From Halorubellus sp034808145 (GTDB lineage: Archaea; Halobacteriota; Halobacteria; Halobacteriales; Natrialbaceae), in NCBI RefSeq assembly GCF_034808145.1, contig NZ_JAXHGM010000001.1, forward strand, positions 310,001 to 374,000: a stretch of 64,000 bases of DNA. The letters run 5' to 3'. The notes below the pieces were generated by a model. The model searched no databases and was not told the DNA's origin. It saw only the letters and a program-made list of their open reading frames with translations. The translations under genes were made by a program, and so were the position numbers. Position 1 is the first letter of the stretch; the number at the start of each line of letters is the position of its first letter. Positions 1 through 7,880 of this stretch are shown piece after piece.

Positions 1-906
1 CCCGAGCGCCGACAGCACGATGAACGCCACGTACTGCAGGACCGCGTTCCGCACCTGGAACGCCTGCGCCGTGTCGACGCTCGTCATCGCCACCCAGTCG
101 GTGCCGTCGACGCGCGAGTACGCGTGCACCTCCCCGCCGGCCTCTTGGAACTGCGGGTCGCCGGACTCGCGAGCGGCCGACAGCGCGCTCTCGTGCAGCG
201 ACCCGTCGACCTGACTGCCGGAGTCCAGTACCGTCCCACCGCTCGCGTTCACGATCTGCGTCCGTCCCGCCGTCTCACCGCCCTTCACCGTATCGAGGCG
301 AGACTGGATGCGCGTCACGACGACCACGTACCGGTCGTCCGCGTTCGGGACCGCGCTCGCGAACGCCACCACCTGGCCGCGCGTGTACGGCATCAGCGGC
401 GACTCGTACGAACTGCTCGACACCCACACGCGGTCCGAGGCCTCCGCCGACCCCGACGTCACCTGCGCGTTCGCCCACGGCACCCCGAGCTTCGACAGCT
501 CGAACCCGGCTATCGGGTCGGTGCTCGCCATCACGCTGTTCGTGGAGCTGTTCACGAGGTGGATGCCGAGGATGTCGTCGGACAACCGCGACTGCTCGGT
601 CTGCAGGTACGAGTCCGCGTCGCCGCTCGCCCGGAGCGACTCACCGGCGGACACCGACCGCGTCTGGTCGCGGATGCTCTCCGTCCACCCGGAGAGCGCC
701 GCCGCCCGCAGGTCGCTCGCCTCGCGGAGCTGGGACTTCGTGTTCGTCTCGACGGTGTCCTTCGTCTGCTGGTAGCCGTAGAACCCGGCCGCGCCGATGA
801 CGAGCACGACGATGAGGATGGACACCGCGAACTTCACCGAGTACCGCCGCCGGACGAACTCCGGCGTCACCGTCGCCGCGATGGAACCGCTGTCGTCGTC
901 TCCCAT
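1..906 (-). CDS. Methyl-accepting chemotaxis transducer (Htr), N-terminal part
   Basis: The gene runs off the window edge; 302 N-terminal codons are present. A short acidic N-terminus is followed by a membrane segment (about residues 25-44) and then a roughly 240-residue extracytoplasmic region that resembles a double-Cache sensor. A second hydrophobic segment begins at about residue 283. This is the layout of haloarchaeal Htr transducers, whose HAMP and methyl-accepting signalling domains would lie beyond the edge. The ATG start is one base downstream of the stop of the BMP lipoprotein gene, so the two are almost certainly co-transcribed. The family call is inferred from architecture because the diagnostic signalling domain is not in the window; a Cache-domain histidine kinase is the main alternative. 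Confidence 0.7.
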   Translation of the reverse strand, partial: MGDDDSGSIAATVTPEFVRRRYSVKFAVSILIVVLVIGAAGFYGYQQTKDTVETNTKSQLREASDLRAAALSGWTESIRDQTRSVSAGESLRASGDADSYLQTEQSRLSDDILGIHLVNSSTNSVMASTDPIAGFELSKLGVPWANAQVTSGSAEASDRVWVSSSSYESPLMPYTRGQVVAFASAVPNADDRYVVVVTRIQSRLDTVKGGETAGRTQIVNASGGTVLDSGSQVDGSLHESALSAARESGDPQFQEAGGEVHAYSRVDGTDWVAMTSVDTAQAFQVRNAVLQYVAFIVLSALG

Positions 907-907
907 G

Positions 908-2017
908 TCAGTTCCCCTCCGGCGTCGTCGGGACGCTGATGTCGCCGTTCACGATGCTCTCCCGGGACGCCGCGACCGCGTCGGTCACGTCGTTCGGCAT
1001 CTCGTCCCCGAGCGCACTGCCGTAGACGAGCTCGACGCCGTTCTCGGCGAGTCCGAGCGAGTTCACGCTCCCGCCTTGGAAGCTCCCGTCGACGACGTTC
1101 CCGACCGCCTGGAAGACGGCGGTGTCGACTCGCTTGACCATGCTCGCGGGGATGACGTTCGCGTACCGCGGGTCGCTCTCGGACTGGTCGGAGTCGACGC
1201 CCATCGCGAACCGTCCGCGTTCCTGCGCGGCCTGGAACACGCCGAGGCCGGCGCCACCGGCGGCGTGGTAGACGACGTCCGCGCCGTCGTCGTACATCGC
1301 CGCGGCCGCCTCCTTCCCGCCCTCGACGTCGTCGAACGCACCGACGTACGCGGTCTGCACGTCGACCTGCTCGTCGACCCGGTCGACGCCGGCCCTGAAC
1401 CCGGCCTCGAACTTCCTGATGAGGTCGGACTCGATGCCGCCGACGAACCCGACGGTCGTCGCGTCGGGGTTCGTGCTCCCGGCGCCCGCGGCGAACTCGC
1501 GCGTGGTGAGCAGCGCCGACAGGTGGCCGACGAGGAACGACCCTTCGTGCTCCTTGAACACGTAGTTCGCGACGTTGTCGCGGTCGACGACCGAGTCGAT
1601 GAGCATGAACTGCTGGTCGCCGTGGGCCTCCGCGGTCTGCTTGAGCGCGTCCGTCTGGAGGAACCCGACGCAGACCGCGAGGTCGAAGCTCGGGTTCGAC
1701 GAGGACGCGTACTCGCTCTGGAGGGCCTGCATCTGGCCGGGGGAGTCCGGCACCTCGTTCCTGTACTCGACGCCGTACTCGACGCGCGAGCGCTTGATGC
1801 CGCGGTTGGCCATGTCGTTGAACGAATCGTCACCGAGGCCACCGGTCGCGTACACCATCCCCACGTAGGTGTCGCCGTCGTCGAACTGTTCGGTCGTCGT
1901 CGTCGGTACCTCGTCGTCGCCGCCAGCACCCACCCCGGGTAGCCGCGACGCACACCCCGCCAATGCGGCTGCACTGACAGTTCCGCTTCCTGCCAGGACG
2001 GCCCGTCTGGACTTCAT
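908..2017 (-). CDS. BMP-family substrate-binding lipoprotein
   Basis: A 369-residue protein with an N-terminal twin-arginine signal (SRRAVLAG) and a lipobox ending LAGC, so it is probably exported by Tat and lipid-anchored outside the membrane. The mature part matches the basic membrane protein (BMP/PnrA/Med) family of periplasmic-type binding proteins, which usually bind purine nucleosides: YVGMVYATGGLGDDSFND near the start, then alternating Rossmann-like halves (GVDSDQSESDP, NVIPASMVKR). No ABC permease or ATPase gene adjoins it here; the next gene, one base away, is a chemotaxis transducer. It may therefore serve as a chemotaxis receptor component rather than, or as well as, a transport component. 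Nucleoside binding is a family inference. Confidence 0.88.
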   Translation of the reverse strand: MKSRRAVLAGSGTVSAAALAGCASRLPGVGAGGDDEVPTTTTEQFDDGDTYVGMVYATGGLGDDSFNDMANRGIKRSRVEYGVEYRNEVPDSPGQMQALQSEYASSSNPSFDLAVCVGFLQTDALKQTAEAHGDQQFMLIDSVVDRDNVANYVFKEHEGSFLVGHLSALLTTREFAAGAGSTNPDATTVGFVGGIESDLIRKFEAGFRAGVDRVDEQVDVQTAYVGAFDDVEGGKEAAAAMYDDGADVVYHAAGGAGLGVFQAAQERGRFAMGVDSDQSESDPRYANVIPASMVKRVDTAVFQAVGNVVDGSFQGGSVNSLGLAENGVELVYGSALGDEMPNDVTDAVAASRESIVNGDISVPTTPEGN

Positions 2018-2042
2018 GACGGAGCATGCTATACAAGTGTAT

Positions 2043-2052
2043 CACTTAAGAT
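2043..2052 (-). promoter_or_regulatory. Putative promoter of the BMP-transducer operon
   Basis: On the minus strand an AT-rich TATA-like element (ATCTTAAGTG) is centred about 30 bases before the BMP start codon, the spacing expected for a leaderless or near-leaderless haloarchaeal transcript. A short inverted repeat (ATAC AAGT GTAT, 2031-2042) lies between it and the start codon and could be an operator. Confidence 0.5.
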
Positions 2053-2497
2053 TACTCGCCGCGACCGACGGTGTGGGACATCCTCACCCATGGTTTTTGT
2101 CGACGTGCTGAGTGGACGGAACCGGACGCAAGCGTCGGCCTCGACCTCTTCTGTAGTCGGAATGGTTAGAAACAAAGAACTGTTACATCGGCTGCATTAG
2201 CCGGCAACATCCTCCGGGACCTTCCAAGAAATGTACGAAATCGAAAACGAAACGCCACCATCGCAACGACCACCAGAAACCACAACCGACCCCCCCACGT
2301 CAGACGGCCGCTCACCCTCGAACTCCTCGACGAGCGCCGGCACGACCTGCGACCACCTTCTCCCGCCGGCCTCGGTGCTCGCTTCGGCTCACGGACGGGA
2401 CCCGTTCTCCACCGAGTCGACGCAGTCGCTCGTTTCGCTCGCACCTCGACCACCGCAAAACGTGAGCGAAACGCCGACCACGGCAGCCCGCGTCGCG
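2053..2497. other. Intergenic region, no intact gene; contains an etfA-tail duplicate
   Basis: About 445 bases without a convincing gene. It is less GC-rich than its surroundings at 2160-2290. The only recognisable content is a short copy of the 3' end of etfA at 2312-2347 (listed separately). The remaining open frames have random composition. Confidence 0.6.
2312..2347 (-). pseudogene. Duplicated 3' tail of etfA (relic)
   Basis: On the minus strand this segment reads VVPALVEEFEG followed by a stop codon. The true etfA gene 185 bases upstream on the same strand ends VVPALIEEFEG followed by stop. The two DNA segments share about 34 of 36 bases including the stop codon, and similarity ceases abruptly beyond them. 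It looks like the remnant of a tandem etfA copy, or of a deletion or recombination event. It has no start and cannot encode a product by itself. Confidence 0.7.
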
Positions 2498-3457
2498 TCA
2501 GCCCTCGAACTCCTCGATGAGCGCCGGCACGACCTCGAAGAGGTCGTCCACGATACCGTAATCCGCGATGTCGTAGATCGGCGCGTTCGGGTCCGTGTTG
2601 ATCGCCACGATGTTCTCCGCGCCCTTCATCCCAGCGACGTGCTGGACGGCACCGGAGATACCGATAGCGATGTAGAAGTCCGGCGTCACGACCTTCCCCG
2701 ACTGCCCGACCTGCCGGTTCTTCGGGAGCCAGCCGTTGTCAACGATCGGCCGCGACGACGACAACGTCGCATCGAGCGCATCCGCCAGATCACGCACGAG
2801 ATCGAGGTTCTCCTCCTCCTCGATACCACGGCCCACCGAGACGAGCACGTCCGCCTCCGTGATGTCGACGTCACCGCCACCGACCTCCTCGAAGCCCTTC
2901 ACCGTCGACTTCACCGCGGCCTCGTCGACCGTCGCATCGAACGCCTCGACCGCAGCGTCACCCGGCGACTCCGTCACTGGCCACTCCGCACTCCGGATGG
3001 AGACCGCGACCGACTCCGCCTCGACCTCCGTCGTCGTCTCGACCTTCCCACCGTACATCTCTCGCGTCGCCGTCAACGTCGACCCGTCGAACTCGACGTC
3101 CACCGCGTCACTCACGTACGTCAGGTTGAGCGCGTTCGCGACCGCCGGCCCGTAATCCAGGCCGTTCACGCTGTTCGGCGTCAAGAGCACCTGCGGGTCG
3201 ACCGCGTCGTAGAGCTGCTCGACGACCTGCGCGTACACGTCGTGATTGAACTCCTCGCCGTACTCGACCGTATGAATCGCGTCGACGCCCTCGAGGTTCA
3301 GCGCCTCGGCGTGCGCGTCCACGTCACCCGAGACGACCGCCAGATGGAGGTCGCCACCCGTCGCATCCGTCACCTCGCTCCCGACCGTCACCAGCTCGTA
3401 GGAGACGTCACGGAGCTCCCCACGGCGATGCTCGGCGACCGCGAGCACGTCACTCAT
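2498..3457 (-). CDS. etfA: Electron transfer flavoprotein, alpha subunit
   Basis: A 319-residue EtfA, normal length for the family. The C-terminal FAD-binding domain is clear: RPIVDNGWLPKNRQVGQSG, then GISGAVQHVAGMKGA, NIVAINTDPNAPI and the terminal DYGIVDDLFEVVPAL. With EtfB it forms the soluble FAD/AMP heterodimer that takes electrons from acyl-CoA and related dehydrogenases and passes them to the quinone pool. The ATG overlaps the end of etfB by four bases (ATGA), giving translational coupling. No fixC/fixX or ETF-quinone oxidoreductase gene adjoins, so the electron acceptor must be encoded elsewhere. Acyl-CoA synthetases at 46-50 kb fit a fatty-acid oxidation role. Confidence 0.97.
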   Translation of the reverse strand: MSDVLAVAEHRRGELRDVSYELVTVGSEVTDATGGDLHLAVVSGDVDAHAEALNLEGVDAIHTVEYGEEFNHDVYAQVVEQLYDAVDPQVLLTPNSVNGLDYGPAVANALNLTYVSDAVDVEFDGSTLTATREMYGGKVETTTEVEAESVAVSIRSAEWPVTESPGDAAVEAFDATVDEAAVKSTVKGFEEVGGGDVDITEADVLVSVGRGIEEEENLDLVRDLADALDATLSSSRPIVDNGWLPKNRQVGQSGKVVTPDFYIAIGISGAVQHVAGMKGAENIVAINTDPNAPIYDIADYGIVDDLFEVVPALIEEFEG

Positions 3458-4245
3458 TGCCCGACACCTCCGTCACGGAGAACCTCCGCAAGCTGTCCCG
3501 CCGTCTCCTCCGCGCTCCCTTCGAACAGCGTCGCATCGCTTTCCGTCTCGGGCTCGTACATGTCCACAATCTCGAGATCGGACTCGGCGACGTCGGCCGA
3601 CAGGCCGAGGTCGTCGAGCGTCTGCGGCTTGATCTCCTTCCGCTGCGCCTGCCGGATACCGCGCAAGCTCGCGTACCGCGGCTCGTTGATACCCGTCTGG
3701 ATCGTCAGGACCGCCGGGAGCTCCACGTCCGTCAGCTCCTCGACGCCACCCTCGAGCTCGCGGCGCACGCTCGCAACGCGCTCCTCCACGTCCAGGTCGA
3801 GGCCGTTCACGACCGCCGCCCACTCGAACCCGACCTCGTCCGCGAGCGACACGCCCGTCGCACCGAACCCGTCGTCGTCCGCCTGCACGCCCGACAGCAC
3901 GAGGTCCGGGTCCTCCTCCTCGACGACCGCCGCGAGCAGCTTCGTCTTCGCCTCCACGTCGAGCATCTCCGCGTCCTCGAGCGAATCGTCCCACACGCGG
4001 ACCGCGCGGTCCGCGCCCTTCGCGAGCGCCATCCGGATCGTCTCCTCGGAGCGCTCCGGGCCGATCGTGACCGAGACGACCTCCACGTCGTCCTCGGACT
4101 CGCTTATCTGTACGCCTTCCTCGACGGCGTAGTCGTCCCACTCGTTGAGGTCGTACTCGAGGTACGCCTCGTCGATGGCCGTTCCGTCGATCTCGAATTC
4201 ATCTTCGACGGCAGCCACCTCCTTGACGGTGACGAGAACCTTCAT
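3454..4245 (-). CDS. etfB: Electron transfer flavoprotein, beta subunit
   Basis: A 263-residue EtfB. It opens with MKVLVTVKEVAAVEDEFEID and carries the family pattern of a nucleotide-binding alpha/beta fold (VVSVTIGPERSEETIRMALA, PDLVLSGVQADDDGFGATG), with the signature region LPAVLTIQTGINEPRYASL near residue 165. It is the first gene of the etfBA operon and partners EtfA. The start is supported by a TATA-like element 25-35 bases upstream and by homology beginning at the first residue. No Shine-Dalgarno sequence is seen, consistent with a short or absent leader. Confidence 0.97.
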   Translation of the reverse strand: MKVLVTVKEVAAVEDEFEIDGTAIDEAYLEYDLNEWDDYAVEEGVQISESEDDVEVVSVTIGPERSEETIRMALAKGADRAVRVWDDSLEDAEMLDVEAKTKLLAAVVEEEDPDLVLSGVQADDDGFGATGVSLADEVGFEWAAVVNGLDLDVEERVASVRRELEGGVEELTDVELPAVLTIQTGINEPRYASLRGIRQAQRKEIKPQTLDDLGLSADVAESDLEIVDMYEPETESDATLFEGSAEETAGQLAEVLRDGGVGQ

Positions 4246-4269
4246 CGTCCGAGCGTTACCCCGCAGTCA

Positions 4270-4295
4270 GGGTAATAGTTACGGAAACACGTGTT
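4270..4295 (-). promoter_or_regulatory. etfBA promoter with upstream palindrome
   Basis: On the minus strand TAACTATTA (4273-4281) is a TATA-like element about 30 bases before the etfB ATG. Directly upstream of it is a perfect 10-base palindrome, AACACGTGTT (4286-4295), placed where an activator or BRE-proximal regulator would bind. Confidence 0.5.
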
Positions 4296-4350
4296 GCTAC
4301 GAGAACCGTTGACTCGGGGCCGAGCACGCCCGACGACCCCGGCCGGCTCG

Positions 4351-5646
4351 TCACTCGTCGTCGCCGAAGTCGGCGACGTTCTCCTCGGGGAGCGCGATGA
4401 GGTTCTCCCGGCCGATACGGAGCTTCTGTATCTCGTCGTCGTCGTGCATCCCCGACAGGAGCTGGGAGACCTTCGCGTTCGACCAGCCCGTCTCGGTGAC
4501 GATGTTCGCCTGCTTCATCCGACCGCCGTTCCCCTCGAGCAGTCGAAGCACGCGCTCCTCGTCGGAGAGCAACGCCTCGTCGATACCGTCGTCGCTCTCG
4601 GCGTCGTCGACCGTCGCGCCGGCGGAGCCCGCCGCCGCAGTCGCCCCACCGGTCGCGTCGCCGACGTCCGGCTCCGCCGTCGACGCACTCGAACCGGTCG
4701 CGTCGGCGTCGGGCGGTGTCGACGCAGCGTCCGACCCCGCCGCCGTCGCCGACCCCGCGTCCGCCGTCCCACCACCGCCCGGTGGACTACCGCCGTCGGA
4801 CGCCTCCGGGACACCACCGGCGTCGTCACCGTCGTCCTGCTGGGTCTGCCAGCGCGCGAAGAAGTAGCTCCCCGCGCCGACGAACACCAGCAGGAGCGCG
4901 AACCCGACGCCCAGCAGGAACGAATCGTCCGGCTGGACCGGCTCCGCCGTCGACGTGTTCACCGACGTCGTCGTGGTCGTTGGGTCCGACGGACGCTCCA
5001 GGGCGACCGAGAGGTATCCGGGTTCGAACTCGCGGTAGCCGTCCCACACGAGCGCTCGCTGATCGAGTCCCTTGTCCGGCGGCGTCCCGACGATGTTCAA
5101 CCCCTCCGGTGGGCGGATGACGAGCCGCTGGCCGTCGTAGAGCCGCGGGAACCACGTCCCCTCCGGACTCTGGAACGCGTCCCCGACGAACAACGAATCG
5201 TCCTCCACGCGCCCGAAGTTCGTCCACGTGAACGAGTACGTCACGGTCCCCGTCCCGTTCTCGACGGTCGACTCCGTCCAGTTCGCGTTCCGGATCTGCA
5301 TCTCGCGGTCCGTCGTCTCGCTCGCCGCGGCCGCGAACCGCGCGAACGTGTCACGCCCCACCCCGAGGTCGCGGTCTCCGGACCGCACGTCGTCAACGAA
5401 CCGGTCGAACGCTCGCGTCTCGTTCGTCCCGTTCACCAGGAACCGGTGCGTGACGTGCCACCTCGCGTCGCCGTCCTCCCGTAACTGTACCGTCACGACG
5501 AGCCCGGGGTCCGCGCGCTCGAACCCGGTCGAGTCGACCGTCGCAGTCGACCCGACCCCGTCGCTACGGGTCGTTCCAGCGGCGACCACGGCCCCTGACA
5601 CGACCAACAGGAGGAGGATTCCGACCAACGCGGGGCGAAACCGCAT
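4351..5646 (-). CDS. Membrane-anchored winged-helix regulator
   Basis: 431 residues: signal-like N-terminal hydrophobic segment (MRFRPALVGILLLLVVSGAV), an extracytoplasmic beta-rich domain of about 250 residues, a Thr-rich spacer, a transmembrane helix (SFLLGVGFALLLVFVGAGSY), a long acidic Gly/Ser linker, and a C-terminal winged helix (RVLRLLEGNGGRMKQANIV, then WSNAKVSQLLSGM). This is a common haloarchaeal architecture (I believe the DUF7345/DUF7343 pair), taken to be a membrane sensor with a cytoplasmic DNA-binding domain. I place the start at the ATG that opens the signal segment; the frame stays open far upstream but that part overlaps the divergent gene and has random composition. The neighbour at 5800, divergent across a shared promoter region, is a secreted protein and a plausible target or partner. 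Confidence 0.85.
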   Translation of the reverse strand: MRFRPALVGILLLLVVSGAVVAAGTTRSDGVGSTATVDSTGFERADPGLVVTVQLREDGDARWHVTHRFLVNGTNETRAFDRFVDDVRSGDRDLGVGRDTFARFAAAASETTDREMQIRNANWTESTVENGTGTVTYSFTWTNFGRVEDDSLFVGDAFQSPEGTWFPRLYDGQRLVIRPPEGLNIVGTPPDKGLDQRALVWDGYREFEPGYLSVALERPSDPTTTTTSVNTSTAEPVQPDDSFLLGVGFALLLVFVGAGSYFFARWQTQQDDGDDAGGVPEASDGGSPPGGGGTADAGSATAAGSDAASTPPDADATGSSASTAEPDVGDATGGATAAAGSAGATVDDAESDDGIDEALLSDEERVLRLLEGNGGRMKQANIVTETGWSNAKVSQLLSGMHDDDEIQKLRIGRENLIALPEENVADFGDDE

Positions 5647-5670
5647 ATCCCGACCTTGCACCCCCCGAGG

Positions 5671-5725
5671 AAAAAACGCTTTCCATCCCGATAAAACGTC
5701 AGCGGACGTTATGAACGATATCGGG
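5671..5725. promoter_or_regulatory. Divergent promoter region with nested inverted repeats
   Basis: Between the divergent genes starting at 5646 (minus) and 5800 (plus) lie an outer inverted repeat CCCGATA...TATCGGG (5687-5693 and 5719-5725) and an inner one AACGTC-AGCG-GACGTT (5695-5710). A T-run on the minus strand (GCGTTTTTT, about 5671-5680) is the likely TATA element of the minus gene. For the plus gene the element is probably GGTTTTTGTAT near 5769. The repeats sit where a regulator could control both genes. Confidence 0.5.
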
Positions 5726-5799
5726 ACGTCTCGGGGGCGCTCTCGGGCGAGCACGTAACGTCGACCGGTTTTTGTATCGGCACGCGTAACCATCCGGTA

Positions 5800-7059
5800 A
5801 TGAGTCGCTCCGCCGCTCTCGCCGTCGCCGCCCTCCTCCTCACGGCCGGTGTCGCACCGGCCGTCGCGGCCGACGCGTCGACGGCCACATCCGTTGGGCC
5901 CTCGACGCCAGCAGCCGGTGACGCAACCGCTCTCACTGAACGGACACCCGAAGACGACACGGCGTCGCCGTCGAACAACACCACGCGACGACTCCAGATC
6001 GACGGCCCGGTCACGGAGAACTACACGACCGTCGGCCTCGACTTCGGTGCGTCGATGGCGCTCTCCGCCGAGCGCGTCGCGAGCCAGTACCAGGTGTCGC
6101 TCGTCGAACTGCAACTCGAAGCAGTGCAGACGGAGCGTGCTCGTGACGCTATCGTCGGCAGGTACCTCGACGCCACCGCCGAGGAACTCACTGCACTGAG
6201 CGCGGCCGAGGAACGCACCGTGGAACGGTACCGAAGCGGTGCCATCACCGCGGAGACGCTGCTCGTGAAACTCGCGATGATCGACCGGCGTGCACGAGCG
6301 ATAGACGACAGCCTCACGCGCATCGAGAACGCCGGCACCCCGCTCGGGCGGTCGACGCGCGACCGCATCCGGAACGTCGGACTGGGACTGGATAGCTTCA
6401 AGACGCCGGTCCGAGAGCACGTCGCGATGGCTGTGACCGGCGAACTCAAAGGCGGCGTCAACCCGCTGCACGTCGCCGCGTCGACCGACGGCGTGGTCGT
6501 CGAGATGCTCGACGGCGGCCAGTACCATCGGAACGCCATCCGGTTCGACAACCGCGCTCCCGGTGCCGTCGACCAGTTCGAGGACTACGTCGACTTCCAG
6601 AACCGGATCAGCGAACTCTACACGTGGTCGCAACCGAAGTTCCAGGGCGGTATCAATATCGACGTCTACCCGGGCTGGAACCTCTACCGAGCGACCGGAC
6701 GACACCCGCAGGGGTCGCTCACGGCGTACGCCGACGGTGGGACGCGAGACGTCTACCGGGAGAACCAGATTCTGCTCTTGGATCGCGTGCCGCGAGCCGA
6801 GAGCGTTCGTGCGATACGAGAGAACGTCTCGGTGAGCGTGACGTCGACGCTCGGGGACGGCCCGGTCCTGGTGAACGTCACGCGGCCCGCTGTCGGGAAC
6901 GGGTCCGCGACGCCGCTCGACGCGGTCGTTCGCGTGAACGACCACACGGTGGGTCGGACGGGCGAGAACGGACGTATCTGGCTGCTCCCGCCGTCTGACA
7001 GCTACGAGGTCCGGGTCGTCCAGGACGGGACGTCGATCAACGTCAGCGTTCCGAACTAG
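5800..7059 (+). CDS. Secreted haloarchaeal protein of unknown function (DUF7096-like)
   Basis: 419 residues with a clear Sec-type signal peptide (positively charged start, then AALAVAALLLTAGVAPAVAA). After a Thr/Ser-rich low-complexity stretch come a helical region (about residues 75-190: MALSAERVASQYQ, RYRSGAITAETLLVKLAMID), a mixed domain (SELYTWSQPKFQGGINID, VYPGWNLYRATGRHPQGSL) and a C-terminal beta domain resembling a carboxypeptidase-regulatory or Ig-like fold (AVVRVNDHTVGRTGENGRIW). Several N-glycosylation sequons fit surface exposure. I recall such proteins as DUF7096, often found beside the membrane-anchored winged-helix family seen here on the opposite strand, but the function is unknown. 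The ATG start matches the signal peptide and a TATA-like T-run about 30 bases upstream. Confidence 0.8.
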   Translation: MSRSAALAVAALLLTAGVAPAVAADASTATSVGPSTPAAGDATALTERTPEDDTASPSNNTTRRLQIDGPVTENYTTVGLDFGASMALSAERVASQYQVSLVELQLEAVQTERARDAIVGRYLDATAEELTALSAAEERTVERYRSGAITAETLLVKLAMIDRRARAIDDSLTRIENAGTPLGRSTRDRIRNVGLGLDSFKTPVREHVAMAVTGELKGGVNPLHVAASTDGVVVEMLDGGQYHRNAIRFDNRAPGAVDQFEDYVDFQNRISELYTWSQPKFQGGINIDVYPGWNLYRATGRHPQGSLTAYADGGTRDVYRENQILLLDRVPRAESVRAIRENVSVSVTSTLGDGPVLVNVTRPAVGNGSATPLDAVVRVNDHTVGRTGENGRIWLLPPSDSYEVRVVQDGTSINVSVPN

Positions 7060-7137
7060 CCGGTTCGAGGAGCGTTCACGCGAGCGCTCGGAGAGCTATC
7101 GACCGTCCGCGACGCCAGCCGGCGCTCCCGGCGGCGG

Positions 7138-7794
7138 TCACTTCTCGTCCTCGTCGTCGCTGCCACCGGTGAGCTCCTCGACGTCGACGGTGTTCCCCAT
7201 CGTCTCCGAGTCGCCGAAGCCGGCGGAGAGGATGCGCGTGAGCGCGTCCTCGACCTTCTCGTCGGTCTCCGTGATGTCCTCGGGTTCGAGTTCGAGGACG
7301 AACCCGGTGGTGATGTTCGGTGCGGTCGGGAGGAAGAGGACCTCGCGGCCGTCGTCGGTCGTCTTCCCGGTCTTGAACGCCGTCATCCGCTTGTCGCCCC
7401 ACATCGTTATCTTCACCGGGGTCTGGAGGGAGTCGGTGCCGCCGAGCGCGGTCTCCGCGGCCATCTTCGACGCGTTGTAGATGACGCGCAGCCCGGGCAC
7501 GCTGTTCGCGAGGTCGTCGATGACGCCCTCGAAGAGGCCGCCGGCGGTCGTCCGCATCAGGTACCCGACGGCGAGGACGAGCACGAGGAACACCATGATG
7601 ACCAACAGCACCAGGATCGGCTGCTGGGCGGTCTCGGGGTAGGGGACGCCGAGCTCCGTGAGGAGCTCCACCGTGACGAAGCTCGGCGTGACTGCCGACA
7701 CTCTATTGTAGAGGTACGCGATGACGAACGCGGTGACGAGGACGGGCACGATGACGATGAGGCCCGACGCGAAGTCGCGCTTCCAGGAGGACAT
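7138..7794 (-). CDS. DUF502 family membrane protein
   Basis: 218 residues. Two transmembrane helices near the N-terminus (FASGLIVIVPVLVTAFVIAY and PILVLLVIMVFLVLVLAVGY) are followed by the DUF502 core: IDDLANSVPGLRVIYNASK, KITMWGDKRMTAFKTGKT and VLFLPTAPNITTGFVLEL. The C-terminus is acidic. DUF502 proteins are widespread in bacteria, archaea and plants (the plant LCV-like proteins) and their biochemical role is not established. I start it at the ATG giving MSSWKRDFASG, where family similarity begins; the longer open frame overlaps proline dehydrogenase and is not credible. It is followed on the same strand by no near neighbour and is probably monocistronic. Confidence 0.9.
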   Translation of the reverse strand: MSSWKRDFASGLIVIVPVLVTAFVIAYLYNRVSAVTPSFVTVELLTELGVPYPETAQQPILVLLVIMVFLVLVLAVGYLMRTTAGGLFEGVIDDLANSVPGLRVIYNASKMAAETALGGTDSLQTPVKITMWGDKRMTAFKTGKTTDDGREVLFLPTAPNITTGFVLELEPEDITETDEKVEDALTRILSAGFGDSETMGNTVDVEELTGGSDDEDEK

Positions 7795-7880
7795 GCCCGA
7801 CGAATGTAGGGGCGGGGTCTTGGGTGTGACGAGTCGCGACGGCGGCCCCTCGAACCGACGGTACGACGACGGTCGTTCGC

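Noticed and set aside
5647..6945. N-terminal extension of the winged-helix protein to 864 residues
   Set aside because: It lies antisense to the secreted protein gene and ends at a clear signal-peptide start at 5646.
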